Shown here: piece by piece, positions 1 through 8,451 of the stretch
Layout: each line of letters starts with the position of its first letter
How positions within the stretch are numbered: position 1 is the stretch's first letter
Assembly (NCBI GenBank): GCA_023414355.1
Contig: JAEZOB010000020.1
Coordinates: forward strand, 22,347 to 86,346
Direction: 5' to 3'
From: Bacillota bacterium
GTDB taxonomy: Bacteria > Bacillota > Clostridia > Lachnospirales > Lachnospiraceae
Length of the DNA stretch: 64,000 bases
Translations under genes and position numbers: made by a program
The notes under the pieces: generated by a model
What the model was told of the DNA's origin: nothing
Database searches by the model: none
Seen by the model: the letters and a program-made list of their open reading frames with translations, nothing else

Positions 1-71
1 TATTATATATTCAAACAAACAAAAATACTGCAATAAAACAGAAAATATAAAATAAATGAAAGGAGAAGAGT

Positions 72-1235
72 ATGAAACAGGAATTACTTCAGAAATTTGA
101 GACGATCTTCGGTGCGGGAGGTGACTGCTTTGTATATTTTGCTCCGGGCAGGGTCAACCTCATCGGGGAACATACGGATTATAACGGAGGGCATGTATTT
201 CCCTGCGCGTTGACAATAGGAACCTATGCAGTAGCAAGGAAGAGGGTGGATCATAAGCTGCGCTTCTATTCTATGAATTTCGAGCAGCTCGGTGTGTTCG
301 AAGTCTCTCTGGAGCAGTTGGAATATAAGCAGGAAGACCAGTGGACCAATTATCCCAAGGGTGTTCTCTGGACAATGAAGAAGAAGGGATTTTCTATCGA
401 GTATGGTCTGGATCTCCTGTATTACGGCAATATTCCGAATGGCTCAGGACTATCCTCCTCTGCTTCTCTGGAGGTGCTGACCGGCTTCGTGCTGAGGGAT
501 TTGTTTGATCTGAAGTTAACGAATACAGAGCTTGCATTGATCGGGCAGTATTCAGAAAATAATTATAATGGAGTGAACTGTGGTATCATGGATCAGTTCG
601 CAGTGGCTATGGGTAAGAAAAATCATGCCATCTTCCTGGATACAGCGGACCTCTCTTATGAGTATGCGCCGCTGGAGCTTGGTGATGCCAAGATTGTCAT
701 CATGAATACGAACAAGGTGCGCGGACTGGGGGATTCGAAGTACAATGAGCGGAGAAGTGAATGTGAGACAGCTCTGGCAGCACTGCAAAAGGTACTTCCG
801 GTTAAGTCACTGGGAGAAATGTCAGAGGAGCAGTTTGAAGCACAAAAGGGAGTAATCGAGAATCCGATCCAGAGAAAACGTGCCAAGCATGCTGTATATG
901 AGAATCAAAGGACCATCAAGGCAGTACAGGCTCTGAAGAATAATGATCTGGAGTACCTTGGTAAGCTGATGGTTGCCTCCCATGATTCGTTACAGAAGGA
1001 CTATGAGGTAACCGGTGTAGAACTGGATACCATTGTAGAGGCTGCATTGAAGCAGGAAGGTGTTTACGGAGCAAGAATGACAGGTGCAGGCTTCGGCGGA
1101 TGCGCAGTCAGTATTGTGAGGGAAGCATATATCGATGCATTTATCAGAAATGTCGGTAAGGAATATGAAGAAAGAATCGGCTATCCTGCCTCCTTCTATG
1201 TGGTAGAGGTAGGAGATGGCCCGATACAATTATAA
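72..1235 (+). CDS. galK: galactokinase
   Basis: GHMP-family sugar kinase of 387 aa, the usual GalK length. It phosphorylates alpha-D-galactose at C1 with ATP, the first committed step of the Leloir pathway in the cytoplasm. The galactokinase signature GRVNLIGEHTDYNGG lies at residues 26-40, the ATP-binding GHMP loop PNGSGLSSSASLE near residue 122, and the C-terminal GHMP motif TGAGFGGC near residue 334. The start is chosen from the AAAGGAGA ribosome binding site about 7 bases upstream of the ATG. It is followed on the same strand by galE and galT, so the three form a gal cluster, although the 252-bp spacer to galE holds repeats and could separate transcripts. Identification is secure. Confidence 0.97.
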   Translation: MKQELLQKFETIFGAGGDCFVYFAPGRVNLIGEHTDYNGGHVFPCALTIGTYAVARKRVDHKLRFYSMNFEQLGVFEVSLEQLEYKQEDQWTNYPKGVLWTMKKKGFSIEYGLDLLYYGNIPNGSGLSSSASLEVLTGFVLRDLFDLKLTNTELALIGQYSENNYNGVNCGIMDQFAVAMGKKNHAIFLDTADLSYEYAPLELGDAKIVIMNTNKVRGLGDSKYNERRSECETALAALQKVLPVKSLGEMSEEQFEAQKGVIENPIQRKRAKHAVYENQRTIKAVQALKNNDLEYLGKLMVASHDSLQKDYEVTGVELDTIVEAALKQEGVYGARMTGAGFGGCAVSIVREAYIDAFIRNVGKEYEERIGYPASFYVVEVGDGPIQL

Positions 1236-1247
1236 AGTTTAATTATG

Positions 1248-1356
1248 GTGTCAAAAGCACCGCAGGTGCTTACCTGATATTATCGACTGCTATGCAAGAT
1301 TGCTTGTAATAGAAATTGATAGTATCAGGGAAAGAGCGCGCAGCGCCTTTTGACAC
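1248..1356. repeat. imperfect palindromic element, copy 1
   Basis: A 109-bp segment downstream of galK begins GTGTCAAAAGCACCGC and ends GCGCCTTTTGACAC. The outer 10 bases pair exactly, and a CTGATA/TATCAG pair lies inside. The same layout with the same end sequences recurs at 13630-13745 after uvrA, so this is a dispersed family and not a chance hairpin. There is no T-tract after the stem, so a simple terminator role is not supported. It may be a small non-autonomous mobile element or a REP-like sequence. Confidence 0.7.
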
Positions 1357-1479
1357 TATAGTAAAACTTTTATAAGGAAGTAACTAAACTTGCTTGTAAT
1401 AACAGTTGAAAATATCGGGAAAGAGTGCGAAGGACCTTTTGGCACCTTAACAAAACTTGTATACGTAAGTAAGAAAGGA
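1300..1479. repeat. 90-bp imperfect tandem duplication
   Basis: The right half of the palindromic element together with the following 30 bases (1300-1389) is repeated at 1390-1479 with about 75-80 percent identity. TTGCTTGTAATA, ATATC.GGGAAAGAG and CCTTTTG.CAC match at an offset of 90. The second copy runs up to the galE ribosome binding site. Confidence 0.65.
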
Positions 1480-1487
1480 AGGATAAT

Positions 1488-2492
1488 ATGGCAGTTTTAG
1501 TATTAGGAGGAGCCGGTTATATCGGTTCCCATACAGTATATGAATTGATTGACAGGGGCGAGGATGTGGTCATCATCGATAACCTGGAAACAGGATATTC
1601 GGAGGCAGTGCATCCGAAGGCAAGATTTTATCAGGGAGATATCCGTGATCGGAGCTTTCTTGACGGTGTCTTCGAACAGGAGAAGATTGATGCGGTGATT
1701 CATTTTGCTGCCAATTCCTTGGTGGGAGAAAGCATGACCAATCCTCTGAAATATTATGACAATAACCTTTGCGGTACCAAGGTCCTGTTGGAGGCGATGG
1801 TAGCCCATGGTTTGGATAAAATCGTATTTTCTTCGACGGCCGCTACCTATGGAGAACCCGAGAGAGTTCCGATTCTTGAGACAGATCGTACCATACCGAC
1901 CAATCCCTATGGGGAGACAAAGCTTTCCATGGAGAAGATGTTCCGCTGGACAGAACTCGCGCATGGACTACGTTATGTGTCCCTTCGTTATTTCAATGCC
2001 TGTGGAGCTCATAAAAATGGCAGGATCGGGGAAGCCCATAATCCAGAAACCCATCTTATTCCTTTAATACTTCAGGTTCCTAACGGACAGAGAGAAGCCA
2101 TCAGCATCTTTGGCGAAGATTATGATACCAAGGACGGTACCTGTGTCAGAGACTATATCCATGTGACAGACTTAGCCCAGGCGCATATTCTTGCAGTGGA
2201 TTATTTAAGACGGGGTGGGACAAGTGATATCTTTAATCTCGGTAACGGGGTAGGCTTTACTGTGAAGGAAGTAATCGAAGAAGCCAGACGAGTAACAGCA
2301 CAGCCAATAAAGGCGGTTTCTGTTCCGAGGCGTGCGGGAGATCCAGCGAAGCTGATTGCGTCCAGCGAAAAAGCGCAGAGAATATTAGGATGGAAGCCAG
2401 AGCACGCAGAGCTGGAAGAGATCATTGCTTCTGCCTGGAACTGGCATAAAAACCATCCTCAAGGATATAGCATGGAAAAAGTACAGGCATAA
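1488..2492 (+). CDS. galE: UDP-glucose 4-epimerase
   Basis: Extended short-chain dehydrogenase of 334 aa that interconverts UDP-galactose and UDP-glucose using bound NAD. The N-terminal Rossmann motif GGAGYIGSH is at residues 7-15, the catalytic Ser/Thr region is SSTAATYG near 117-124, and the YGETK motif supplies the catalytic Tyr and Lys. The C-terminal part (HVTDLAQAHILAV, NLGNG) is typical of GalE. The ATG has AAGGAAGG upstream. It sits between galK and galT and regenerates UDP-glucose for GalT. Its last codons and stop form the first unit of a tandem array reaching to the galT start codon. Confidence 0.96.
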   Translation: MAVLVLGGAGYIGSHTVYELIDRGEDVVIIDNLETGYSEAVHPKARFYQGDIRDRSFLDGVFEQEKIDAVIHFAANSLVGESMTNPLKYYDNNLCGTKVLLEAMVAHGLDKIVFSSTAATYGEPERVPILETDRTIPTNPYGETKLSMEKMFRWTELAHGLRYVSLRYFNACGAHKNGRIGEAHNPETHLIPLILQVPNGQREAISIFGEDYDTKDGTCVRDYIHVTDLAQAHILAVDYLRRGGTSDIFNLGNGVGFTVKEVIEEARRVTAQPIKAVSVPRRAGDPAKLIASSEKAQRILGWKPEHAELEEIIASAWNWHKNHPQGYSMEKVQA

Positions 2493-2800
2493 AAGCAGAA
2501 TTGACGTAAGCAGGATAGAGGTAAGCAGGAAAGACGTAAAACAGCAAAGACGTAAAACAGCAAAGACGTGAACAGCAAAGATGTAAAATGGCAAAGATGT
2601 AAAATAGCAAAGGCATAAAACAGGAAAGGCATAAAAAAGGAAGGCATAAAGCAGGAAAGGCATAAAACAGCAAAGGCATAAAATAGCAAAGGCAATAAAC
2701 AGCAAAGGCATAAAACGGGAAAGGCATAAAACAGCAAAGGCAATAAACAGCAAAGGCAATAAACAGGAAAGGCAATAAACAGGAAAGGCATAAAACAGAC
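2484..2800. repeat. 16-bp tandem array filling the galE-galT spacer (about 20 units)
   Basis: About 20 units of 15-16 bp, consensus AAGGCATAAAACAGCA, run without a break from the last codons of galE to the base before the galT ATG. The first unit, CAGGCATAAAAGCAGA at 2484-2499, contains the galE stop codon and already resembles the consensus, so the array looks seeded from the gene end. Early units (GACGTAA type) and late units (GGCATAA and GGCAATAA types) form blocks, as expected of successive local duplications. The purine-rich AGGAAAGG of the last units is the only Shine-Dalgarno-like sequence in front of galT. Long reading frames on the opposite strand are a by-product of the period. Confidence 0.9.
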
Positions 2801-4312
2801 ATGATATACATACTGATAGATAAGCTGGTCCGATATGCGGAAAACTCCGGATTGATTGAACCGGAGGACAAGATCTATACAATCAATCGACTTCTGGAGC
2901 TGTTCGAACTGGAGGATTATGAGGAACCCGCAGTGACTGGGAAAGAGGCAGTGACTCCACAGGAATTGCAACTCGAAGAAATATTATATGGAATGCTTGA
3001 TTTTGCGTATGAGAAGGGACTAATCAAGGAGAACAGTATTACCTGCAGAGATTTATTTGACACTAAAATTATGGGCTGTCTGACTCCGCCACCCAGTGTA
3101 CTAAACCGGAGATTTCAGGAATTATACTGCACTTCACCCAAGGCTGCTACGGATTTTTACTATCGCTTTAGCCAGGATACAGATTATATCAGAAGGTACA
3201 GGATCAAGAAGGACTTACATTGGATTACTAAGACGGAGTATGGAGAGCTCGATATCACCGTTAATTTAAGTAAACCGGAGAAGGACCCCAAGGCAATTGC
3301 AGCGGCAAGGAATGTGAAGCAAAGTGGTTATCCGAAATGTCTTCTCTGTGCCGAGAATGTTGGCTATGCAGGAAGAAATGATCACCCTGCCAGGCAGAAC
3401 CATCGGTTTATTCCGGTCACCATTGAAGGGCAGGCTTGGGGATTTCAATACTCGCCCTATGTATATTACAATGAGCATTGTATCATATTCAATATGGAAC
3501 ACATCCCGATGCGGATTGATCAGGCCGCCTTTCGAAAGCAGCTGGATTTTGTGAAGCTATTTCCCCATTACTTTGTCGGATCCAATGCTGATCTGCCAAT
3601 TGTCGGAGGCTCCATCCTGAGTCATGATCACTTTCAGGGAGGTAATTACGAATTCACCATGGCAAAAGCCCCGGTGGAACGATATGTTACGATTCCCGGT
3701 TATGAAGAAATAAAGACCGGTGTTGTCCGTTGGCCCATGTCAGTCATCCGATTGCGCGGGGAAGACGATCAGCGTCTGGTGGAGCTGGGTGGAAAGCTTC
3801 TTGCCGCCTGGCGCACCTATACCGATGAGAGCGTAGGCATCTATGCCTACACGGAGGGGGAACCTCATAATACAATTACGCCCATTGCCAGAATGCGAGA
3901 TGGAGCATATGAGCTGGATCTGGTACTGCGAAACAATCTGACAACGAAGGAGCATCCGCTCGGTGTGTTTCATCCCCACGAGGAGCTGCATCATATCAAG
4001 AAGGAGAACATCGGACTGATCGAGGTCATGGGTCTGGCGATCCTTCCTGCCAGATTGAAGGAAGAGATGGAGCTGGTGTCAGAAGCTATCCTGGAGGGGA
4101 GAGATCTTCGGTCCCATGAGCTTCTTAAAAAGCATGCGGACTGGGTAGAAGCATTCCTGCCTTCCTATCCGAAACTGAAACGTGAGAACATAGGAGACAT
4201 TCTGCATACGGAGATAGGAAAGGTGTTCTTAGAGGTATTGATCCACGCAGGAGTATATAAAAGAGATCCGGAAGGACAAGCAGCTTTTGATCGCTTCCTG
4301 TACTCTGTCTGA
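2801..4312 (+). CDS. galT: UDP-glucose--hexose-1-phosphate uridylyltransferase (class II)
   Basis: The protein is 503 aa, matching the longer class II GalT found in Firmicutes. It transfers UMP from UDP-glucose to galactose-1-phosphate. The segment from about residue 253 onward (FPHYFVGSNADLPIVGGS, then SHDHFQGG) is the family signature. The C-terminal region with HPHEELHHIKKENIGLIE is also typical. It completes the Leloir set with galK and galE. Its start codon directly abuts the tandem array, and the AGGAAAGG in the last units is a distant, weak ribosome binding site. The stop lies one base from the convergent end of the next gene, leaving no room for a separate terminator. Confidence 0.96.
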   Translation: MIYILIDKLVRYAENSGLIEPEDKIYTINRLLELFELEDYEEPAVTGKEAVTPQELQLEEILYGMLDFAYEKGLIKENSITCRDLFDTKIMGCLTPPPSVLNRRFQELYCTSPKAATDFYYRFSQDTDYIRRYRIKKDLHWITKTEYGELDITVNLSKPEKDPKAIAAARNVKQSGYPKCLLCAENVGYAGRNDHPARQNHRFIPVTIEGQAWGFQYSPYVYYNEHCIIFNMEHIPMRIDQAAFRKQLDFVKLFPHYFVGSNADLPIVGGSILSHDHFQGGNYEFTMAKAPVERYVTIPGYEEIKTGVVRWPMSVIRLRGEDDQRLVELGGKLLAAWRTYTDESVGIYAYTEGEPHNTITPIARMRDGAYELDLVLRNNLTTKEHPLGVFHPHEELHHIKKENIGLIEVMGLAILPARLKEEMELVSEAILEGRDLRSHELLKKHADWVEAFLPSYPKLKRENIGDILHTEIGKVFLEVLIHAGVYKRDPEGQAAFDRFLYSV

Positions 4313-4313
4313 T

Positions 4314-4601
4314 TTATACAGCCTCTCCTGCATCCCTTCTGTCGTCCAATTTTCGGTTACGGAAATACAGACAGAAATCCAGGAACACCATAAAGAAATT
4401 AATGATATAGAATACGACGACATAGGTCAGATTACCATTGATGAATTTTGAAGCTATTCCGAACAGGTAACCGATCAGGACAAAACATAAAAAGATAATA
4501 CTTTTTCCCTTAGCTGTACGGGAGGTATAGGATTTGAGGATGGAGGTAGGCCAGGAGATACCAAAGCTGATCACCATCGCGGCTTCCAGTAATTGTGCCA
4601 T
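4314..4601 (-). CDS. small three-helix membrane protein, PQ-loop/SemiSWEET-like
   Basis: A 95-aa integral membrane protein with three hydrophobic segments (about residues 3-22, 33-52 and 58-80) and a basic cytoplasmic tail. The first helix followed by SWPTSILKSYTSRTAKGKS resembles half-transporters of the PQ-loop/SemiSWEET type, which carry sugars as dimers, but I do not see a clean PQ motif. AAAGGAG lies 9 bases before the ATG. It converges on galT and diverges from the kinase-like gene. A sugar-transport role would fit the gal context but is inference. Confidence 0.6.
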   Translation of the reverse strand: MAQLLEAAMVISFGISWPTSILKSYTSRTAKGKSIIFLCFVLIGYLFGIASKFINGNLTYVVVFYIINFFMVFLDFCLYFRNRKLDDRRDAGEAV

Positions 4602-4714
4602 AGATGTTACTCCTTTGTTGAATTTTTAACTATTCTAGCACAACAATAAGGATATGAAAACCTATAAAATTGAAAAAGCAAGGAGCTACTATAAAACATT
4701 CCGGAGGGTAACAG

Positions 4715-4746
4715 AGTAAGGATACAGGGTTCCCTGTATCCTTACT
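4715..4746. promoter_or_regulatory. perfect 15-bp inverted repeat in a divergent spacer
   Basis: AGTAAGGATACAGGG, two bases, then its exact reverse complement. It lies between two divergently transcribed genes, so it is not placed as a terminator for either. A second, smaller inverted repeat (GAAACAGT-TT-ACTGTTTC, 4793-4810) follows. Either could be an operator or a relic of a fold-back element. Confidence 0.5.
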
Positions 4747-4870
4747 GGTTCCGCCTAAGGGTATTTTGCAACTTGCTTTATTCGTGACCGGTGAAACAGT
4801 TTACTGTTTCATCTTATTTTGTTTCATGCTATACTTTCATTAATCATCATTGAGGAAGGGACAGAAGAGT

Positions 4871-5365
4871 ATGAGAAATATTGTTTTAATCGGAATGCCG
4901 GGAGCCGGAAAAAGTACGGTAGGCGTCATCCTGGCAAAGGTAATTGGATTTCATTTTATAGATTCAGATCTGTTGATTCAGGAACAGGAGCAATGCCTGC
5001 TAAAGGATATCATTGAGCGGGACGGGCTTGAGGGACTGATCGCGATAGAAGAGCAGGTTAATAAGAGCATACAGACAGAACATGCCGTGATTGCAACAGG
5101 CGGAAGTGTTATCTACGGAGCTGAGGCGATGGAACATCTCAGATCCATAGGAACAGTGGTCTATATCCGCTTAAGCTTTGAGACAATTAATCAACGCCTC
5201 GGCAACATTAAGCAGCGAGGCGTGGTATTTCGAGAAGGGCAGACATTGCAGTCTCTGTATGAGGAGCGATGCCCCTACTATGAGAAATATGCCCATATCA
5301 TCATTGATGCCGAAGGCTTGGATACAGAAGAGGTAATGGAGGCGATTAAGAGCGCCTGCCAATAG
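4871..5365 (+). CDS. shikimate kinase-like P-loop kinase
   Basis: A 164-aa nucleoside-monophosphate-kinase-fold protein. Walker A is GMPGAGKST at residues 8-16, followed by the DSD pair that in shikimate kinase binds Mg and shikimate, and a lid-region RCPYYEKYA arginine. Two shikimate-contacting features of AroK are not seen: the FR motif after the DSD helix is replaced by GLIAIEEQ, and the GGG loop reads ATGGSV. It may therefore act on another small substrate. I start at the ATG at 4871, which follows GAGGAAGGG; an upstream TTG would overlap that site. The surroundings contain no other aromatic-pathway genes. Confidence 0.75.
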   Translation: MRNIVLIGMPGAGKSTVGVILAKVIGFHFIDSDLLIQEQEQCLLKDIIERDGLEGLIAIEEQVNKSIQTEHAVIATGGSVIYGAEAMEHLRSIGTVVYIRLSFETINQRLGNIKQRGVVFREGQTLQSLYEERCPYYEKYAHIIIDAEGLDTEEVMEAIKSACQ

Positions 5366-5377
5366 TGAGAGTATTCT

Positions 5378-5872
5378 CTACAGCATCCAGTTACAGCCGC
5401 TGGTAAGCTCTTCTGAAAATGCTTCAAGACCAGCTTGATCCGCAGCATCGAAACGTCCGATCAGCGGGCTGTCAATATCCAGAACTCCAACGATACGACC
5501 CTCCGTTATTAAGGGAACAACGATTTCGGATCGGGAAGCACTATCGCAGGCAATATGCCCGGGAAATTCATGAACATCCCGAACCAGCTGGGTCTTCATC
5601 TCCGCAACCGCAGTTCCGCAGACACCCCTGCCGACAGGGATGTGAATACAGGCGGGTTTACCCTGGAAGGGACCCAGAAGCAGCTCACCTTCTTTTATAA
5701 GATAAAAACCAACCCAGTTAATATTTTTTAAAGCCATATTCAGTAAAGCAGAGGCATTGCTGAGATTGGGAAGCACATGAGGCTCTCCGTCCAGCAGTGC
5801 CTTTAATTGTTCTATGAGTAAATGATACATTTCATTTTTTTCTTCAGGGTATAGATATTCCATTACTTCCAT
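5378..5872 (-). CDS. GAF-domain free methionine-(R)-sulfoxide reductase
   Basis: A 164-aa single GAF-domain protein of the fRMsr family, which reduces free Met-R-O in the cytoplasm. The three family cysteines are present at residues 75, 85 and 109 within GKPACIHIPVGRGVCGTA and GHIACDSASRSEIVVPL. It is the last gene of a minus-strand group after the metallo-beta-lactamase hydrolase and DUF3006 genes, 36 bases behind the latter. AAAGGA precedes the ATG. Confidence 0.92.
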   Translation of the reverse strand: MEVMEYLYPEEKNEMYHLLIEQLKALLDGEPHVLPNLSNASALLNMALKNINWVGFYLIKEGELLLGPFQGKPACIHIPVGRGVCGTAVAEMKTQLVRDVHEFPGHIACDSASRSEIVVPLITEGRIVGVLDIDSPLIGRFDAADQAGLEAFSEELTSGCNWML

Positions 5873-5908
5873 GGCTGTTTCCTTTCTTGTGGATCAGAAT
5901 TAATCTGT

Positions 5909-6133
5909 TTATTCTTTTTCGAAGATACGGCTCATCTTATCGCGAATCCTTTTTTCTTTTATCGCCTTTTCTTCCCGATCGGGTTGAAACATGCCGTCCG
6001 TGTCCTGTATCAGACAGTCACCTTCTTTGCTGCCCAGAGGTAACTTATACTTCGGGACAGAGGCAATGGACTGATCCTCAAGAACACAAATGGCATAATT
6101 ACCTTCAAAACGGTCAATGGTATATTTCATCAT
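5909..6133 (-). CDS. DUF3006 family small protein
   Basis: A 74-aa soluble protein opening with MMKYTIDRFEGNYAICVLE and ending in a charged helix, the pattern of DUF3006. The family commonly lies directly downstream of ComEC-type metallo-beta-lactamase hydrolases, as here, with 14 bases between the genes. The ribosome binding site GGAGG is well placed. Its function is unknown; a partnership with the hydrolase is inferred from the conserved pairing. Confidence 0.85.
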   Translation of the reverse strand: MMKYTIDRFEGNYAICVLEDQSIASVPKYKLPLGSKEGDCLIQDTDGMFQPDREEKAIKEKRIRDKMSRIFEKE

Positions 6134-6147
6134 AGAAAGACCTCCGA

Positions 6148-7053
6148 TTATTCTAAATCCTTTTTTGTTATCTTGTAGTTATTTCGATTGACCGATATTG
6201 TACTTCCATCGGTATGGAATATGATGGTTCCCTGCTTATCCGTGCGGTAGAGCTTAATATTTTGACGGTTGATCGTACGCAGGGTTCTGGGATGAGGATG
6301 CCCGTAATCATTATCACCTGAAACACTAACCACTGCATAGGTAGGATTCACTGCTTCTATAAATTTCTTGCCGGAGCTGTAAGCAGAGCCATGGTGTCCG
6401 AGCTTGATGACATCCGCCGATAGATCCATCCCGCTTGCCAGCATCTCTTCCTCGGATGGAGTTTCAGCATCTCCGGTAAAAAGAAAGGTGGATTTACCGT
6501 AACAGAGGCGGATTACGATACTGGAATTATTCACATCCTCATAGTTACTTGAATTTGGTGCGAGAATGGTAAAACTGGCGGAGCCGAGATAATAAAGATT
6601 GCCAACCTGGGCTTTGGTAACAGAAAGGTTTCGTTTCTCAATGGTGTCCAGAAGGTTTTCATAGGTTTTCGTCGTATGTAGGACATCGGGAAGAATGATT
6701 TTCTCCACCTCATAGGTTTTCAGTACTGAATCAAGACTGCCGATATGGTCAATGTGTGGATGCGTTGCGATGACATAATCAAGCTTGGTAATATTCTGAG
6801 AGTCCAGATAATCGGTAAGGACGGAGTGTTTACTAAAGTCACCGGAATCAATCAGCATAGCTGAATGATCCGCTTCGATCAGAATGGCATCTCCCTGTCC
6901 CACATCGATGAAATGAACCTCCATGCTTCCGGCTTGGTTGACCGTATCGGAACGATTCTCCTTCATGGAGAAATAATAAACAACAATAAAGAGCAGTGCC
7001 AGAAGGAGAACACCGGCGATACGATTTTGCATCAGTCTGGTTCTTCTTTTCAT
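6148..7053 (-). CDS. membrane-anchored ComEC-like metallo-beta-lactamase hydrolase
   Basis: The protein is 301 aa. A single N-terminal membrane helix (about residues 11-29) is followed by an extracytoplasmic metallo-beta-lactamase fold. FIDVGQGDAILIEA and the metal site HPHIDHIGS are clear, with later GDAETPSEEE and LGHHGS metal ligands. This matches the hydrolase domain of ComEC without its channel, a common stand-alone clostridial protein, possibly a surface nuclease or phosphodiesterase. It leads a three-gene minus-strand operon with DUF3006 and fRMsr. Confidence 0.9.
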   Translation of the reverse strand: MKRRTRLMQNRIAGVLLLALLFIVVYYFSMKENRSDTVNQAGSMEVHFIDVGQGDAILIEADHSAMLIDSGDFSKHSVLTDYLDSQNITKLDYVIATHPHIDHIGSLDSVLKTYEVEKIILPDVLHTTKTYENLLDTIEKRNLSVTKAQVGNLYYLGSASFTILAPNSSNYEDVNNSSIVIRLCYGKSTFLFTGDAETPSEEEMLASGMDLSADVIKLGHHGSAYSSGKKFIEAVNPTYAVVSVSGDNDYGHPHPRTLRTINRQNIKLYRTDKQGTIIFHTDGSTISVNRNNYKITKKDLE

Positions 7054-7248
7054 AGGATGGGATTCCTTTCTATAGCGTTTGAGTCACATCATAGTGTATC
7101 GGTTCCGTATCTGAAAGAAAGCTATCTTATATGTTTATTATATCGTTTAGCACGCATTTTTACAATGTATATATTCATTTTGAAAGAATAAAAGTGTTCT
7201 TTTCATGGGAGATACTATGGATTATAATCAAAGGAAGGGAGTGATCTT

Positions 7249-7797
7249 ATGAGATTATTTACAGCGATATTATTTGATGAAAACAGTAAGACTTCTATCT
7301 ATGATACGGTGCTTCGTCTGAAGTCAAATACCCTCGTCGGAAGCTTTACCTCCAGAGAGAATCTGCATCTTACAGTGAATTTTATCGGAGAGACCAAGCG
7401 TCTTGAGGAGGTAAAACTGGCGATGCAGCGGGCGGTAGAAAAGGCGAATGCGAAGAGCTTTGAGCTATCGATTCGGGGTTTTGGCAGATTTCCCTGCAGG
7501 GAAGGAGATATTTATTGGATCGGTGTCCTGCAGGAGACGGTACTTTGGAGAAGTCAGAAGGAGCTGGTCCGAGAGTTGAAGGAGGAGGGCTTTTTCGATA
7601 TTGATGATGGGGAATATAAACCTCATCTGACCCTTGGAAGACGAATCAGAGTGAAGTCGGATTTCGACAGCAGGCAATTTGAAGCTACGATTCAGCCGAT
7701 GACAATTGAGGTTAAAGGACTTAGCCTGATGAAATCGGAGAGAGTAGAGGGGAAGCTGACCTATACAGAAATATACCGTATTAAGCTGGAGCATTAA
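7249..7797 (+). CDS. thpR: RNA 2',3'-cyclic phosphodiesterase (2H family)
   Basis: A 182-aa 2H phosphoesterase. Both catalytic HxTx motifs are visible: HLTV at residues 40-43 and HLTL at 126-129. The family hydrolyses 2',3'-cyclic phosphate ends of RNA and was first known as 2'-5' RNA ligase. AAAGGAAGGGAG precedes the ATG. It is followed after 51 bases by the YaiI/YqxD gene on the same strand, probably in one transcript. Confidence 0.92.
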   Translation: MRLFTAILFDENSKTSIYDTVLRLKSNTLVGSFTSRENLHLTVNFIGETKRLEEVKLAMQRAVEKANAKSFELSIRGFGRFPCREGDIYWIGVLQETVLWRSQKELVRELKEEGFFDIDDGEYKPHLTLGRRIRVKSDFDSRQFEATIQPMTIEVKGLSLMKSERVEGKLTYTEIYRIKLEH

Positions 7798-7848
7798 AAA
7801 TATAGAGGACTTCCGGCAGGCAGCAGGAACAGAAAAGGTGGAGAAAAA

Positions 7849-8325
7849 ATGAAGATATTAGTAGATGCAGATGCGTGTCCTGTGAAGGAAATCATCGAGA
7901 GAATAGCAAAGGTGCATCAGCTTCCGGTTCTGATGTTTATCGATACAAGTCATATTCTGTATTCGGATTACAGCGAGATTATACTCGTCAGCAAAGCTCC
8001 GGATGCAGTGGATTTTGCATTAATGAACCGTACTGAGAAGGGAGATATCGTGGTATCCCAGGATTATGGTGTTGCAGCGATGGCTCTGGGGAAGGGAGCC
8101 TATGCAATTCATCCTGCAGGTAAGCTGTATAGTGACAGCAACATTGATATCCTGCTCATGGAACGGGATATTGCCAAGCAATATCGGAGTGCCGGGAAAC
8201 GTTGGGGAGGTAATAACCATCCGACAGGACGTGCTAAAAAGCGAACAACCGCTGATGATGAAAGGTTTGAGAAGGCCTTTCTTGATTTATGTAATCAGGC
8301 TTGTCATGAAGGAGACAACATCTAA
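7849..8325 (+). CDS. YaiI/YqxD family protein (UPF0178, DUF188)
   Basis: The protein is 158 aa. The opening MKILVDADACPVKEIIERIA and the central GDIVVSQDYGVAAMAL, with ADERFEKAF near the C-terminus, are the hallmarks of DUF188, a PIN-like fold with conserved acidic residues. A nuclease role is suspected for the fold but is not established. It sits between thpR and uvrB; the uvrB promoter starts in its short 3' spacer. Confidence 0.9.
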   Translation: MKILVDADACPVKEIIERIAKVHQLPVLMFIDTSHILYSDYSEIILVSKAPDAVDFALMNRTEKGDIVVSQDYGVAAMALGKGAYAIHPAGKLYSDSNIDILLMERDIAKQYRSAGKRWGGNNHPTGRAKKRTTADDERFEKAFLDLCNQACHEGDNI

Positions 8326-8329
8326 AAAT

Positions 8330-8380
8330 AGAACAAACATTCGAAAATGTATTGATTTTACATTCCTGCTATGTTATAAT
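8330..8380 (+). promoter_or_regulatory. uvrB promoter with LexA-like box
   Basis: TTGATT (8352-8357), a 17-base spacer and TATAAT (8375-8380) form a strong sigma-A-type promoter. Directly upstream, AGAACAAACATTCG (8330-8343) matches the Gram-positive LexA site pattern GAAC-N4-GTTC with one mismatch, in a position able to block the -35. SOS control of uvrB is known in Firmicutes; its operation here is inferred. A small palindrome, GGCAG-GAATATT-CTGCC, lies in the leader. Confidence 0.65.
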
Positions 8381-8451
8381 TACCTTCGTTAAAGAACATG
8401 GCAGGAATATTCTGCCGTTATATTAGTTAAGCAGCCAGGAGGTATGCTTGT

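Noticed and set aside
1503..1964. Minus-strand frame inside galE
   Set aside because: Shadow of a well-supported gene; no independent signals.
2484..2800. CRISPR array
   Set aside because: Repeats are directly adjacent with no spacers, and no cas genes are present; the same holds for the other arrays.
2385..2971. Three long overlapping minus-strand reading frames with FYAFPVLCLC-type repeats
   Set aside because: They are the complement of the 16-bp tandem array; because 16 is not a multiple of three, all frames stay open with the same cycling peptide. No ribosome binding site.
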